In this document: in pieces, positions 43,567 through 52,049 of the stretch
Layout of the letters: every line of letters starts with the position of its first letter
Position numbering within the stretch: position 1 is the first letter of the stretch
Assembly: GCA_050743075.1 (NCBI GenBank)
Contig: JBOGDS010000003.1
Coordinates: forward strand, 1-64,000
DNA length: 64,000 bases
Direction of reading: 5' to 3'
Source of the DNA: JBOGDS01 sp050743075
GTDB taxonomy: Bacteria; Actinomycetota; Actinomycetes; Jiangellales; Jiangellaceae
Notes under the pieces: generated by a model
The model's input: the letters and a program-made list of their open reading frames with translations, nothing else
What the model was told of the DNA's origin: nothing
Databases searched by the model: none
Program-made: the position numbers and the translations under genes

Positions 43567-45089
43567 TTCCCACCCTCCTCGACCGTGTTGAGGATCCGCA
43601 CGGACCGGAACAGCGCGGATGGGCAGCCGTGCGAGACCGCGGCGACCTGCCCCGGCTCCGCCTTGCCGCAGTTGAACGCCCCACCCAGGACGTAGGTCTG
43701 TGGTCCGCCGACGGCTGTCATCGAGCCCCAGAAATCCGTGGTGGTGGCCTGGTACGCGACATCGCGCAGCTGGCCGGCCAGCGTGCCGCCCTCGATGCGG
43801 TAGAACCGTTGTCCGGTGAACTGGAAGTTGTAGCGCTGCATGTCGATCGACCAGGACTTGTTCCCCACGACGTAGATGCCGCGGTCGACCTGGGAGATGA
43901 GTTCCTCGGTCGACGGACCGCCGTCGGCCGGCTGCAGGGAGACGTTCGCCATCCGCTGGACGGCCACGTGCCCCGGCGAGTCGCCGAACGCGCAGCCGTT
44001 GGACCTGCTGGTGCCGAGCGTCGACGCCATCATCCGCGCCATCCGCCGGTCGAGCTGGTAACCGACGAGGACGCCGTCGCGAACAATGTCCCAGCGCTGT
44101 CCCTCGACGCCTTCGTCGTCGATGCCGATCGTCGCCAGACCGTGCGGCACCGTCCGGTCGCCGGTGACGTGCATCAGCGGTGAGCCGTACCGCAGTGAGC
44201 CCAGCTTGTCCGGTGTCGCGAACGACGTGCCCGCGTAGTTGGCCTCGTAGCCCAGCGCGCGGTCGAGCTCGGTGGCATGCCCGATGGACTCGTGGATGGT
44301 GAGCCAGAGGTTGGTCGGGTCGATGACCAGGTCGTACGTTCCCGGTTCGACACTCGGCGCCGCGAGCTTCTCGGCCAGAAGGCTGGGAAGCTCGTCCAGG
44401 ATGGCCCCCCAGTCCACCTCGCCGTCAGCGCCGGTGACGTACTCCCAGCCACGACCGGTCCCCGCCGCCAGCGTCGGCATGGTCTCGAAGCGGCCACCCT
44501 CGGCGTCGACGGAGAGGGCCTCGACGACCGGCTCCACCCGAACGCGCTGCTGGGTCGTCACGGTGCCGGCGGTGTCGGCGTAGAACTTGTTCTCGAGGAC
44601 CTGCGCCAGCCGGGCCGTGACGTGGTCGACGCCGTCGCGGTCGAGTACCCGACGTGAGTAGGCCGCGAGGAGCTCGACCTTCTCGGCGTCGGAGACCGCG
44701 AACGGATCGACCTGGTAGGCCGAGACCCAGCTGACGTCGGGATAGACGGGCTCGGCTGCCAACTCCACCCGCTCCGGGCTCATGTCGTGGGCGGTCCGGG
44801 CGAGGTCCACGGCCTGCTCGGCAACGCGGGCGGCCTCGTCCACGGTCAGGTCGACCGCGGCGGCGAAGCCCCAGGTTCCCTCGTGGACAACGCGCACCGA
44901 GAAGCCGACGTCCTCGCCGTCGTGGCTTCCCTCGAGGCGCGCGTCGCGCAGGGAGATGTCCTGGCTGCGGATCCGTTCGAGTCGGAAGTCGGCGTGATCG
45001 GCGCCCAACTCGCGAGCCCGCTGGAGTGCGGCGTCGGCGAGCGGACGCATGGGGAGGGCGAGGAACGCGGGATCGATCACGGCAGGCAT
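43563..45089 (-). CDS. tldD: Metallopeptidase TldD, catalytic subunit
   Basis: This 508-residue protein has the catalytic HExxxH as HESIGH (His266, Glu267, His271). A distal Cys in GGAFNCGKAEPGQ is typical of the family. It works in a complex with TldE encoded directly downstream. It faces the type III PKS operon across a 234-bp divergent gap. It could be a general peptidase or act on a modified peptide made elsewhere. No precursor peptide is recognised in the window. Confidence 0.93.
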   Translation of the reverse strand: MPAVIDPAFLALPMRPLADAALQRARELGADHADFRLERIRSQDISLRDARLEGSHDGEDVGFSVRVVHEGTWGFAAAVDLTVDEAARVAEQAVDLARTAHDMSPERVELAAEPVYPDVSWVSAYQVDPFAVSDAEKVELLAAYSRRVLDRDGVDHVTARLAQVLENKFYADTAGTVTTQQRVRVEPVVEALSVDAEGGRFETMPTLAAGTGRGWEYVTGADGEVDWGAILDELPSLLAEKLAAPSVEPGTYDLVIDPTNLWLTIHESIGHATELDRALGYEANYAGTSFATPDKLGSLRYGSPLMHVTGDRTVPHGLATIGIDDEGVEGQRWDIVRDGVLVGYQLDRRMARMMASTLGTSRSNGCAFGDSPGHVAVQRMANVSLQPADGGPSTEELISQVDRGIYVVGNKSWSIDMQRYNFQFTGQRFYRIEGGTLAGQLRDVAYQATTTDFWGSMTAVGGPQTYVLGGAFNCGKAEPGQVAAVSHGCPSALFRSVRILNTVEEGGK

Positions 45090-45303
45090 CTACCTGAGCC
45101 TAGCGGGGGATCGGTCAGCGGCCATCAGCGGTGAGACTGGCCCAGGACGATCCGCGCCTCATTGGCACTTCCGCGCGCCACTGTTCGCTTCGTAGCCTCC
45201 ACGTGGCACCGGTGATGGCCCGGAGGACCCTGGCCTGTCCGCCGCCCCCTCCCGGCCGGCGGCGGGCAGTCCCAGGGCCTTCCGGCCGACGGATGCGTCA
45301 GGT

Positions 45304-45316
45304 TCGTCTGAGACGA
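45304..45316 (+). promoter_or_regulatory. Palindromic operator candidate before the type III PKS
   Basis: TCGTCT-G-AGACGA is a perfect 13-bp palindrome that ends 7 nt before the GTG at 45324. No RBS is visible, so the transcript may be leaderless and the palindrome would overlap the -10 region. Confidence 0.45.
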
Positions 45317-45323
45317 TGCACAG

Positions 45324-46394
45324 GTGACCCGGGTCGTCTCCGCCACCACCGCCCTGCCACCTCATCGGTACGACCAGGCGGAGATCACCGCCGCCGTTGC
45401 CGAGATGCTCGAGCTCAGCGGTGCGCGGCGCGCGGCCCTCGAGCGTTTCCACGCGGCGAGCGGGGTCCGTACCCGCCACCTGGTCCTCCCACTGCAGCGC
45501 TACGGACGGCTCCGGGGGTTCGGCGAGGCCAACGACACCTTCCTGGCCAGTGCTGTCGACCTGGGCGAGCACGCGGTCAAGGAAGCCCTTGCGAACGTCG
45601 GCCTGGCGCCGGCCGACATCGACGTGCTGATGACCGTCTCGGTCACCGGCATCGGCGCTCCGTCGATTGACGCCCGGCTGGTACCGCGCCTCGGACTGCG
45701 CGACGACGTGCGCCGCATTCCGATCTTCGGCCTGGGCTGCGTGGCCGGTGCCGCCGGCATCGCTCGGCTGCACGACGTGCTCCGCGGCGAACCGGAGGGT
45801 GTCGCTGTTCTCCTGGCCGCCGAGGCGTGCTCGTTGACGGTCCAGCGTGACGACACCTCGCCGGCGAACCTGGTCGCCAGCGCGCTGTTCGGTGACGGCG
45901 TGGCCGCAGTGGTCATGGTGGGGGCTGCTCGCGCCCGCAGGCTCGGCCTGCCCGGGGCCGACGTGGTGGCGAGCCGCAGCCGCCTGTATCCGGACACCGA
46001 GCGGGTCATGGGATGGGACGTCGGCGCCACTGGGTTCCGCATCGTGTTGGCGGCGAGTGTGGCCGACGTCGTGGAACAGTACCTCGGCGACGACGTCCGC
46101 ACGTTCCTGGCGGAGCACAGCGTCGAGGTCGGTGGGGTCGTGCGTTGGATAGCCCACCCGGGCGGGCCGAAGGTGCTGGAGGCGACGGCCCGTGCCCTGC
46201 GCCTCGACGACCATGAGCTGGACGTCACCTGGCGGTCACTTGCCGCGGTGGGCAACCTGTCGTCGGCGTCGGTCCTCCATGTCCTGTCCGAAACGCTCGG
46301 CGGGCCGCAACCCGTGGCCGGGTCGCCGGGTGTGCTTTTCGCGATGGGGCCGGGTTTCTGCAGCGAGCTGGTGCTGCTGCGGTGGGCGACATGA
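45324..46394 (+). CDS. srsA: Type III polyketide synthase (alkylresorcinol synthase-like)
   Basis: This 356-residue protein has the chalcone-synthase-type triad: Cys139 (FGLGCVAGA), His278 (HPGGPK) and Asn311 (VGNLSSAS). Type III PKSs extend acyl-CoA starters with malonyl-CoA. The following methyltransferase and flavoprotein match the Streptomyces griseus srsABC order, where the product is an alkylresorcinol later methylated and hydroxylated to phenolic lipids. The symbol is by analogy. The GTG start is probably leaderless. The stop overlaps the next ATG. Confidence 0.88.
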   Translation: MTRVVSATTALPPHRYDQAEITAAVAEMLELSGARRAALERFHAASGVRTRHLVLPLQRYGRLRGFGEANDTFLASAVDLGEHAVKEALANVGLAPADIDVLMTVSVTGIGAPSIDARLVPRLGLRDDVRRIPIFGLGCVAGAAGIARLHDVLRGEPEGVAVLLAAEACSLTVQRDDTSPANLVASALFGDGVAAVVMVGAARARRLGLPGADVVASRSRLYPDTERVMGWDVGATGFRIVLAASVADVVEQYLGDDVRTFLAEHSVEVGGVVRWIAHPGGPKVLEATARALRLDDHELDVTWRSLAAVGNLSSASVLHVLSETLGGPQPVAGSPGVLFAMGPGFCSELVLLRWAT

Positions 46395-46900
46395 CGGCGT
46401 ACCTCCTACTCCTGGCCGCCGTGGCGGCCGAGCGGTTGGCCGAGCTGGTCGTGTCCGCACGCCACGCGCGCTGGGCCTTCGACCGCGGGGGAGTGGAGTA
46501 CGGTCGCGGCCATTACCCGGTCATGGCCGCCGTACACGCAGCTCTGCTGGTCGCCTGCGTCGTCGAGGTCGTGGCGGCCGACCGGCCGTTTCTGCCCTGG
46601 CTGGGCTGGCCGATGCTGGTGCTCGTCCTCGCCGCCCAGGCCCTGCGTTGGTGGTGCGTGGCGACGCTGGGAGAGCAGTGGAACACGCGGGTGATCGTGG
46701 TGCCCGGCATGCCGCTGGTGTCCACCGGTCCGTACCGGTGGCTGCGGCATCCGAACTACCTGGCGGTCACCGTCGAGGTGGCCGCGCTGCCGCTGGTTCA
46801 CACCGCGTGGGTGACGGCGGTGGCCTTCACGCTGGCCAACGTGGCGCTGCTGCGGGTTCGCATCCCGGCGGAGGAACGCGCCCTGGCGACCGTGCGGTGA
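46391..46900 (+). CDS. ICMT-family membrane methyltransferase (SrsB-like)
   Basis: This 169-residue membrane protein has about four helices and the isoprenylcysteine carboxyl methyltransferase signature: TLGEQWNTRVIVVPGMPLVSTGPYRWLRHPNYLAV and the RIPAEERAL tail. In srsABC-type operons this family O-methylates the alkylresorcinol ring. The ATG at 46391 overlaps the PKS stop (ATGA) and its own stop overlaps the next GTG, so all three proteins are coupled. Confidence 0.87.
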   Translation: MTAYLLLLAAVAAERLAELVVSARHARWAFDRGGVEYGRGHYPVMAAVHAALLVACVVEVVAADRPFLPWLGWPMLVLVLAAQALRWWCVATLGEQWNTRVIVVPGMPLVSTGPYRWLRHPNYLAVTVEVAALPLVHTAWVTAVAFTLANVALLRVRIPAEERALATVR

Positions 46901-47925
46901 CACCAGTCGACATCCTGGTGGTGGGGGCGGGACCGATCGGCCTCGGCGCAGCGATCGAGGCGCGCCTCGCCGGCCTTTCGGTGCTCGTGTGCGAGCCGCG
47001 GGCGAGACCGGTGGACAAGGCGTGCGGCGAAGGTCTCATGCCCGGCGCCGTCCAAGCGCTCGAGCGCCTCGGCGTACGGCCCGCCGGGCATCCTTTCGCC
47101 GGTATTCGTTATGTCGACGCCGGTCGTGCCGTCGAGCACCGGTTCCGTGCCGGATCTGGTCTCGGCGTTCGGCGAACCGTCTTGCACGATGCGCTGCACG
47201 TGCGCGCAGCCGAGGTCGGCGTGGAGATCACGGCGCGGCGCGTCGGCGTGATCACGCAGAGTCCGTCAGGGGTGGCCGTGGGGGAGGGCGTGCAGGGGCG
47301 GTGGCTGCTGGCCTGCGACGGGCTGCATTCGGGTGTGCGCCGCCAGCTCGGGCTCCAGGTGCCCTCCACGCGACAGCCGCGCTACGGTGTGCGCCGCCAC
47401 TTCCGGATCGCACCATGGAGCGACGTGGTCGAGGTGCACTGGACGCCGCTCGGCGAGGTGTACGTCACACCCGTTGCAGAGGACCTGGTCGGTGTGGCCG
47501 TGCTCGGCACGCGGGGGCTGGACTACGACGCCGTGGTGTCCTTCGCGCCACCCGTCCGCGATCGGTTGAGCGGCGCCCGGCGCGGGTCGGACCTGTTGGG
47601 CGCCGGACCGCTTCGCCAGTCGACCAGCCGCCGCACGTGTGGGCGGGTCCTGCTCGTCGGCGATGCCTCCGGGTACGTCGACGCCCTCACGGGCGAGGGG
47701 ATCCGGCTCGGCCTGGACCAGGCGCGCACCGCTGTCGCGGCGGTGGTCGCCGGGCAGGCGGAGGACTACGAGCGGAGCTGGCGCCGGATCACCCGCGACT
47801 ACCGGCTGCTGACGACGGCCCTGGTGGCGGCGGCGACCCGCCCGACGCTACGCCGTCGCGTCGTGCCGCTCGCGGCCCGGATGCCCCGCCTCTACGGCGC
47901 CATCGTCGACCGACTCGCGAGCTGA
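46897..47925 (+). CDS. FAD-dependent oxidoreductase/hydroxylase (SrsC-like)
   Basis: This 342-residue group A flavoprotein has the FAD-binding GAGPIGLGAAIEARLAG, a CDG motif in LLACDGLHSGVRR and GD in VLLVGDASGYVDALTGEGI, which also resembles geranylgeranyl-reductase-type proteins. In the related operon SrsC hydroxylates the alkylresorcinol, oxidising it towards a quinone. The GTG at 46897 overlaps the methyltransferase (GTGA). It converges on rskA with 25 bp between the stops. Confidence 0.87.
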   Translation: MTPVDILVVGAGPIGLGAAIEARLAGLSVLVCEPRARPVDKACGEGLMPGAVQALERLGVRPAGHPFAGIRYVDAGRAVEHRFRAGSGLGVRRTVLHDALHVRAAEVGVEITARRVGVITQSPSGVAVGEGVQGRWLLACDGLHSGVRRQLGLQVPSTRQPRYGVRRHFRIAPWSDVVEVHWTPLGEVYVTPVAEDLVGVAVLGTRGLDYDAVVSFAPPVRDRLSGARRGSDLLGAGPLRQSTSRRTCGRVLLVGDASGYVDALTGEGIRLGLDQARTAVAAVVAGQAEDYERSWRRITRDYRLLTTALVAAATRPTLRRRVVPLAARMPRLYGAIVDRLAS

Positions 47926-47950
47926 GCGGACACAACGTTGTGGTGGGCCC

Positions 47951-48706
47951 TCAGCCGAGCTCGCCGGCGAAGATCGGGGTGGTCGTCGGCTGCTCGGAGC
48001 CGCCCTCCGGTTCGACCGAGAGCGCGATCGTCGTCACGCCGCCGAGGTCGCCGTCGGTGAGGAAGCTGAGATCACCGTCGGACGGCACGTCGAGCACGCC
48101 AGCGGAGGCGATGGCATCGCCGATCAGCCACATCTGGTAGGTGCTGTCGGCGTCGAGCTCGGGTAGATCCTGGGTGAGCAGCAGAACTTCGCCACGTTCC
48201 TCGGACGCGACGACCGAAGCCAGACCGCCCCCTGCCACGTCCCCGACCGCGTTCTCCACGTCCGGAGCCGCCAGCAGAGCCGCAACCTGCTCAGACTGGT
48301 CGGCGAGCCGGTCTGCCTCGGCCGCGAGCCGGTCGGCGCGCTGGTCGGCCTGGTAGGCGATCACGCCGAGCGAGATCGCCAGCGCGGCCAACACGGCCGC
48401 CGCTGCCGACAGCAGCGTCGCGGCACGACGCGACACTCCGTGCAGGCGCCGCATTTTGGTCGGCTGCGGAGGGAGCTGCCGGACACCGACGATGTCGGCG
48501 AGAACACGCCGACGCAGGTCCGGGGGAGCGGGCATCGCCACCGCGACGCCGAGATACGCCGCGGTCGCGGTCAGCTCGGCGACCTCCATCACGCAGGCTG
48601 CGCAGGTCTCGAGATGCCGCTCGAAGGCGCGGCGTTCCACGTCGTCGATCGCGTCGAGGGCATAGGCGCCGGCAAGGGTGTGCCGGTCGTCGGCGGTGAC
48701 GGTCAT
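47951..48706 (-). CDS. rskA: Anti-sigma-K factor RskA
   Basis: This 251-residue protein has a zinc anti-sigma motif (His31, Cys35, Cys38 in HLETCAAC), one membrane helix (about 95-118), a short coiled coil and the extracytoplasmic RskA domain (SGDLPELDADSTYQMWLIGD-like block and VEPEGGSEQPTTTP). It should hold SigK at the membrane until proteolysis releases it. The start overlaps the sigK stop (ATGA), matching the mycobacterial sigK-rskA order. Confidence 0.92.
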   Translation of the reverse strand: MTVTADDRHTLAGAYALDAIDDVERRAFERHLETCAACVMEVAELTATAAYLGVAVAMPAPPDLRRRVLADIVGVRQLPPQPTKMRRLHGVSRRAATLLSAAAAVLAALAISLGVIAYQADQRADRLAAEADRLADQSEQVAALLAAPDVENAVGDVAGGGLASVVASEERGEVLLLTQDLPELDADSTYQMWLIGDAIASAGVLDVPSDGDLSFLTDGDLGGVTTIALSVEPEGGSEQPTTTPIFAGELG

Positions 48707-49338
48707 CGGGTCACCCCCAGGCAGTCGCGCATGCGGACCAGGCCGTCACGCATCCGGGTCTTGATCGTCCCGAGTGGCGCCTCCAGGAGCTTGGCCACCT
48801 CCGGGTAGGTGTAGCCCCGGTAGTAGGCGAGCGTGACCGACTCGCGCTGGAGGTCGGTCAGGTCGTCGAGGCAGCGCCGCACCCGCTCGGCCTCGAGCGA
48901 CCGTTCGACGGTCTCGACCACCTCGTCGTAGTCGCGCGTCGCCGAGCGGGATGCGAAGAGCCGTTCCCGGTCGCTCGCGGCTTCCGCCCGGCGAACCCGG
49001 TCGACCGCCCGCCGGTGCGCCATGGTGAGGATCCAGGTGCGGGCGGATCCGATGTCGGCGTCGAACCGTGCCGCATGTCGCCAGACGTCGACGTAGACCT
49101 CCTGGGCGACCTCTTCGCTCTGCGCAGGGTCCCTGACGACCCGCCGGACGGTTCCGCAGACGGCCGCGGACGTCGCGTCGTACAGCGCACCGAATGCGAC
49201 TTGGTCACCGCGGGCGGCCCGCCCGAGAAGTTCCTCGAGCAGGCCGCCGACGGCACCGGTGTCGGTGGTGCGCTTGTGCATACCCACCGGCTTGGCCGAC
49301 CTCTTCACGAGGCCGAGTCTGCCGGGTTCTTGGGTCAT
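48703..49338 (-). CDS. sigK: ECF sigma factor SigK
   Basis: This 211-residue protein has region 2 (FGALYDATSAAVCGTVRRVV, AQEVYVDVWRHAARFD, WILTMAHRRAVDRVR) and region 4 (LTDLQRESVTLAYYRGYTYPEVAKLL). Its place directly before rskA identifies SigK. The ATG at 49338 overlaps the stop of the upstream lipoprotein (ATGA), supporting this start over an internal ATG at 49281. Mycobacterial SigK controls secreted antigen genes. The regulon here is unknown and may include its own operon. Confidence 0.9.
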   Translation of the reverse strand: MTQEPGRLGLVKRSAKPVGMHKRTTDTGAVGGLLEELLGRAARGDQVAFGALYDATSAAVCGTVRRVVRDPAQSEEVAQEVYVDVWRHAARFDADIGSARTWILTMAHRRAVDRVRRAEAASDRERLFASRSATRDYDEVVETVERSLEAERVRRCLDDLTDLQRESVTLAYYRGYTYPEVAKLLEAPLGTIKTRMRDGLVRMRDCLGVTR

Positions 49339-50603
49339 TGGCCCGCCAGCGCGCCGGCAAAGGAGTCGATGGCGCCGGCCAGGGTCTCGACGTGGTGTCC
49401 CAGCGCCTCGACGACGTCGTCCGAGGGCAACGCCCCGCCGGTCAGCGTGTCGAAGAACTCGCCCGCTGCTCCTCGGTAGGCGTTGAGGTCATCGAGCTGC
49501 TGCTGCTGGCCGGCGTCGTCTCCGCCCGCGGCCGCGACGGCGTACTCGACGAAGTCGGTGATGTGCGCGCGCCAGAGCTTGAGGAAGGCGTCCTGCTGGT
49601 CGGGCGCGACCGACCCGACGGCCGCCGCGAGATCGGTGGAGTTCTCGTCCAGCGCGGCTGCCGCAGCCTCGAACTCCGGCGAGTCCGGGCTCACCGTGTA
49701 GGCGGCGAAGACGGAGATCCCGGCCAGGTAGACGTGGCTGGTCAGCTGGCTGGTCAGCCCTGCGCGCAACGCCGAGGCGTCGTCGGCCGGGTCGCCGTCC
49801 ATCTCGGTCGCCGCGGCGATGCCACCGGCGAGGGCTTCCGCGCTCATCGCCATGTGGTCGCCGGCCGTCTTCAGCAGGTCGTAGGCGGCGGTGTCACCCG
49901 CTGCTAGACCGTCGACGGCCGCGGCCAGGGTCGTGACGTGCTCGTTGAGCGACTCCGTCACTGCCGCGGCGGGCAGTGCGCCGCCGGTGATCTCCTCGAA
50001 GAACGCGCCTTGTGCGGTCGTGTACGCCATCAGGTCGGCCACTTCCTGGTCTTTGGCGGCTTCGTCATCGTCCCTGGCGGCCACCGCGTAGCCGACGAAG
50101 TCACCGATGTGCGCACGCCACCCGTCGAGGAACTCGTCACGTCGGTCGGGAACGACGGAGCCGATCGCGTCGGCGATCGCCACAGAGTTCACGTCCAGGG
50201 CGTCGGCTGCGGCCTGGAACTCTGCCGAGTCCGGGGCCGTCGCGTACGCCGTGGCCACCGCGACACCGGCGAGGTACACGTGCTCGGTGAGCAGCCCGGT
50301 CAGCCCGGCCCGCAGCTCGGCAGCCCCCGAGGCGGTGTCGCCCTCGATACCCGCGCCCTCCGCGATGCCGTCCGCGAGAGCGGCCGCGGTCATCGGCATG
50401 TGTGACGCGGCAACGCGAAGGTCCTCGAACGGTGCGCCGGTGCCTTGCGCCGCGAGTGGCGCCAGCATCTGCTCGGACTCGGACTCGGACGGCTGCGGTG
50501 TGCTGGGCGACGCCAGGTCGCCGTCGTCGCCGCAGGCCGCGAGGCCCAGGACGAGCGCCGCGGCGCCAGCGGTCAGCAGGGTTCTGCGGATCGTGCAGAT
50601 CAT
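49335..50603 (-). CDS. Internally duplicated helical lipoprotein, first gene of the sigK operon
   Basis: This 422-residue protein has a signal peptide with lipobox GLAAC (Cys24), then a Ser/Glu-rich linker and two homologous halves (about 60-235 and 240-420). Each contains HM.M(T/S)A.ALA.GIA, LRAGLT, EHVYLAG / SHVYLAG, (W)RAHI.DFV.YAVAA and GGALP. Paired His residues in a helical bundle suggest metal or heme binding. It is not a recognised named family. Overlap with sigK makes it the SigK operon's surface component, perhaps the sensor or main target. Confidence 0.8.
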   Translation of the reverse strand: MICTIRRTLLTAGAAALVLGLAACGDDGDLASPSTPQPSESESEQMLAPLAAQGTGAPFEDLRVAASHMPMTAAALADGIAEGAGIEGDTASGAAELRAGLTGLLTEHVYLAGVAVATAYATAPDSAEFQAAADALDVNSVAIADAIGSVVPDRRDEFLDGWRAHIGDFVGYAVAARDDDEAAKDQEVADLMAYTTAQGAFFEEITGGALPAAAVTESLNEHVTTLAAAVDGLAAGDTAAYDLLKTAGDHMAMSAEALAGGIAAATEMDGDPADDASALRAGLTSQLTSHVYLAGISVFAAYTVSPDSPEFEAAAAALDENSTDLAAAVGSVAPDQQDAFLKLWRAHITDFVEYAVAAAGGDDAGQQQQLDDLNAYRGAAGEFFDTLTGGALPSDDVVEALGHHVETLAGAIDSFAGALAGQ

Positions 50604-50673
50604 CGAGAATCTCCCCGTTGGTGGACCTGTCTGGTCTCATCCAGGGTTCGCTCGGACCAGCCGCGCAGATTGG

Positions 50674-51153
50674 TCAGGTCTGGCCGAGATGCTCCTGCGC
50701 GTCGAACAGCTCGGACTGCTGCCAACTCCACGTCGCCTCGAAGACGGTGAAGCCCGCGGCGCGGGCTGCGCGGCAGACGGCCGGGTCGTCGTCGACCAGC
50801 ACCGCGACGGACCGCTCCTGCGCGAGCTGGCGTAGCACGGCCACCTTCAGCACTCGTGCCGGCCGGCGGTCCCCGTCGGGACGTAACCTCAAGCGGGCCG
50901 CCGGAGCACCGTGCTCGCGCAGCCACGCCTCGGTCTCGGGACGGGTCCGCTCGGGGCGTCCGGAGAGGTAGACGAGGTCGTGCTCGACCGCGAGCTCGCG
51001 CGCGACCGCCATGCCCTCGGCGAGCGGCCGATCGTCCGGGATGCCCGCGAAGAACGCGTTCCAGTCCTTCCCAGGGCCCTCGAGGTGATGCAGCCGCGCC
51101 GATACGTCGGCGAGAACCCCGTCCAGGTCCACGACGGCGAACGGGCGTGCCAT
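50674..51153 (-). CDS. HAD-superfamily phosphatase-like protein
   Basis: This 159-residue protein has HAD motif I DLDGVL (Asp9 and Asp11), motif II in VYLSGRPE, a Lys/Arg region and motif IV VDDDPAV. It is small and resembles polynucleotide-kinase 3'-phosphatase-type or nucleotidase HAD domains. The substrate is unknown. It starts 1 bp before the stop of the deacetylase-like gene upstream in the same direction, so the two are probably cotranscribed. Confidence 0.8.
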   Translation of the reverse strand: MARPFAVVDLDGVLADVSARLHHLEGPGKDWNAFFAGIPDDRPLAEGMAVARELAVEHDLVYLSGRPERTRPETEAWLREHGAPAARLRLRPDGDRRPARVLKVAVLRQLAQERSVAVLVDDDPAVCRAARAAGFTVFEATWSWQQSELFDAQEHLGQT

Positions 51154-51963
51154 TCAGCCGGCCGGGACGACGAAGTCGTAACCGACAGCGGCCAACTCCT
51201 CGATGATTCCGCTCAGCGCCTCGACCGAGCCATCGTTGCCGCCGTCGTGCAGCACGACGACCGAGCCGGGTTGCACCGCCGCGAGCACGTCGCCTCGGAT
51301 GGAGGCCGGGCTCGATCCCTCCCAGTCCCGTGGGTCGACGTTCCAGCCGAGTGGCGCTTGGTCAAACGACGCCGCGACGTCGTTCAGGTTCGGTGCGAAG
51401 TTGCCGCCGGGCGCGCGGAAGAACGGCACTCGCGCGTTGGGAACGGCGGCACGGATCGCGTCGAGGGTGTCACCGATCTCGCGCCGGATCCGGGCGTCGT
51501 CGCGGGTCGCGAGGGCGAAGTCGTGGGTGGTGGAGTGGTCGCACAGCGTGTGGCCCTCGGCGACGATCGTGCGGACCAGGGCAGCATGGTCACGCGCGTT
51601 CACGCCGAGGACGCAGAACGTCGCCGTGACCCCGTGGTCGGCCAGAGTCTCGAGCACCTCCGGCGTGTACCGCGGGTCGGGCCCGGTCGAGAACGTCAGC
51701 GCCACGGTTGTGCCGGAGCGTCCGGTCGTCGTGATCACACCGGGGACCTCGAGCCCGGACGGCGCACCGTCGGGCCGGTCGGCATCGGGGTTGTCAAAGG
51801 AGGAAGAGGAGCCCGGCCCGTCGCCGACCTCGCTGGACTGAGCGGCGCTGCCGTCGGAGTCCGCGCCGTCGTCGGACCCCCAGTCGCCCGTTTGGGCCGC
51901 CAAGATCACACCGATCACCAGGCCGGTGACGGCAGCACCCGACGAGCCGTTCGCCACCGACAC
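51154..51963 (-). CDS. NodB-fold protein related to polysaccharide deacetylases, atypical motif 1
   Basis: This 269-residue protein has an N-terminal membrane anchor (about 10-24), a Ser/Asp-rich linker and a NodB domain. Metal ligands His143 and His147 (HSTTH) and the FFRAPGG motif 3 are present. Motif 1, normally TFDDGP, reads TFSTGP (Ser92, Thr93), so both the catalytic base and the metal-binding Asp are missing. It may be a non-catalytic glycan binder or a divergent enzyme. The HAD gene follows directly. Confidence 0.85.
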   Translation of the reverse strand: MSVANGSSGAAVTGLVIGVILAAQTGDWGSDDGADSDGSAAQSSEVGDGPGSSSSFDNPDADRPDGAPSGLEVPGVITTTGRSGTTVALTFSTGPDPRYTPEVLETLADHGVTATFCVLGVNARDHAALVRTIVAEGHTLCDHSTTHDFALATRDDARIRREIGDTLDAIRAAVPNARVPFFRAPGGNFAPNLNDVAASFDQAPLGWNVDPRDWEGSSPASIRGDVLAAVQPGSVVVLHDGGNDGSVEALSGIIEELAAVGYDFVVPAG

Positions 51964-52049
51964 CTCGCAGGGGGCTCTTGCGGCGCATGCGTTACTCCGC
52001 TCACAGTACCCACAGGGTGATCAACGAATCCACCGCCGGCTCCGGCATT

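Noticed and set aside
43563..47925. TldD/TldE as maturation peptidases of a modified-peptide cluster
   Set aside because: No precursor peptide or modifying enzyme typical of such clusters is seen. The neighbouring PKS operon is a lipid pathway on the opposite strand.
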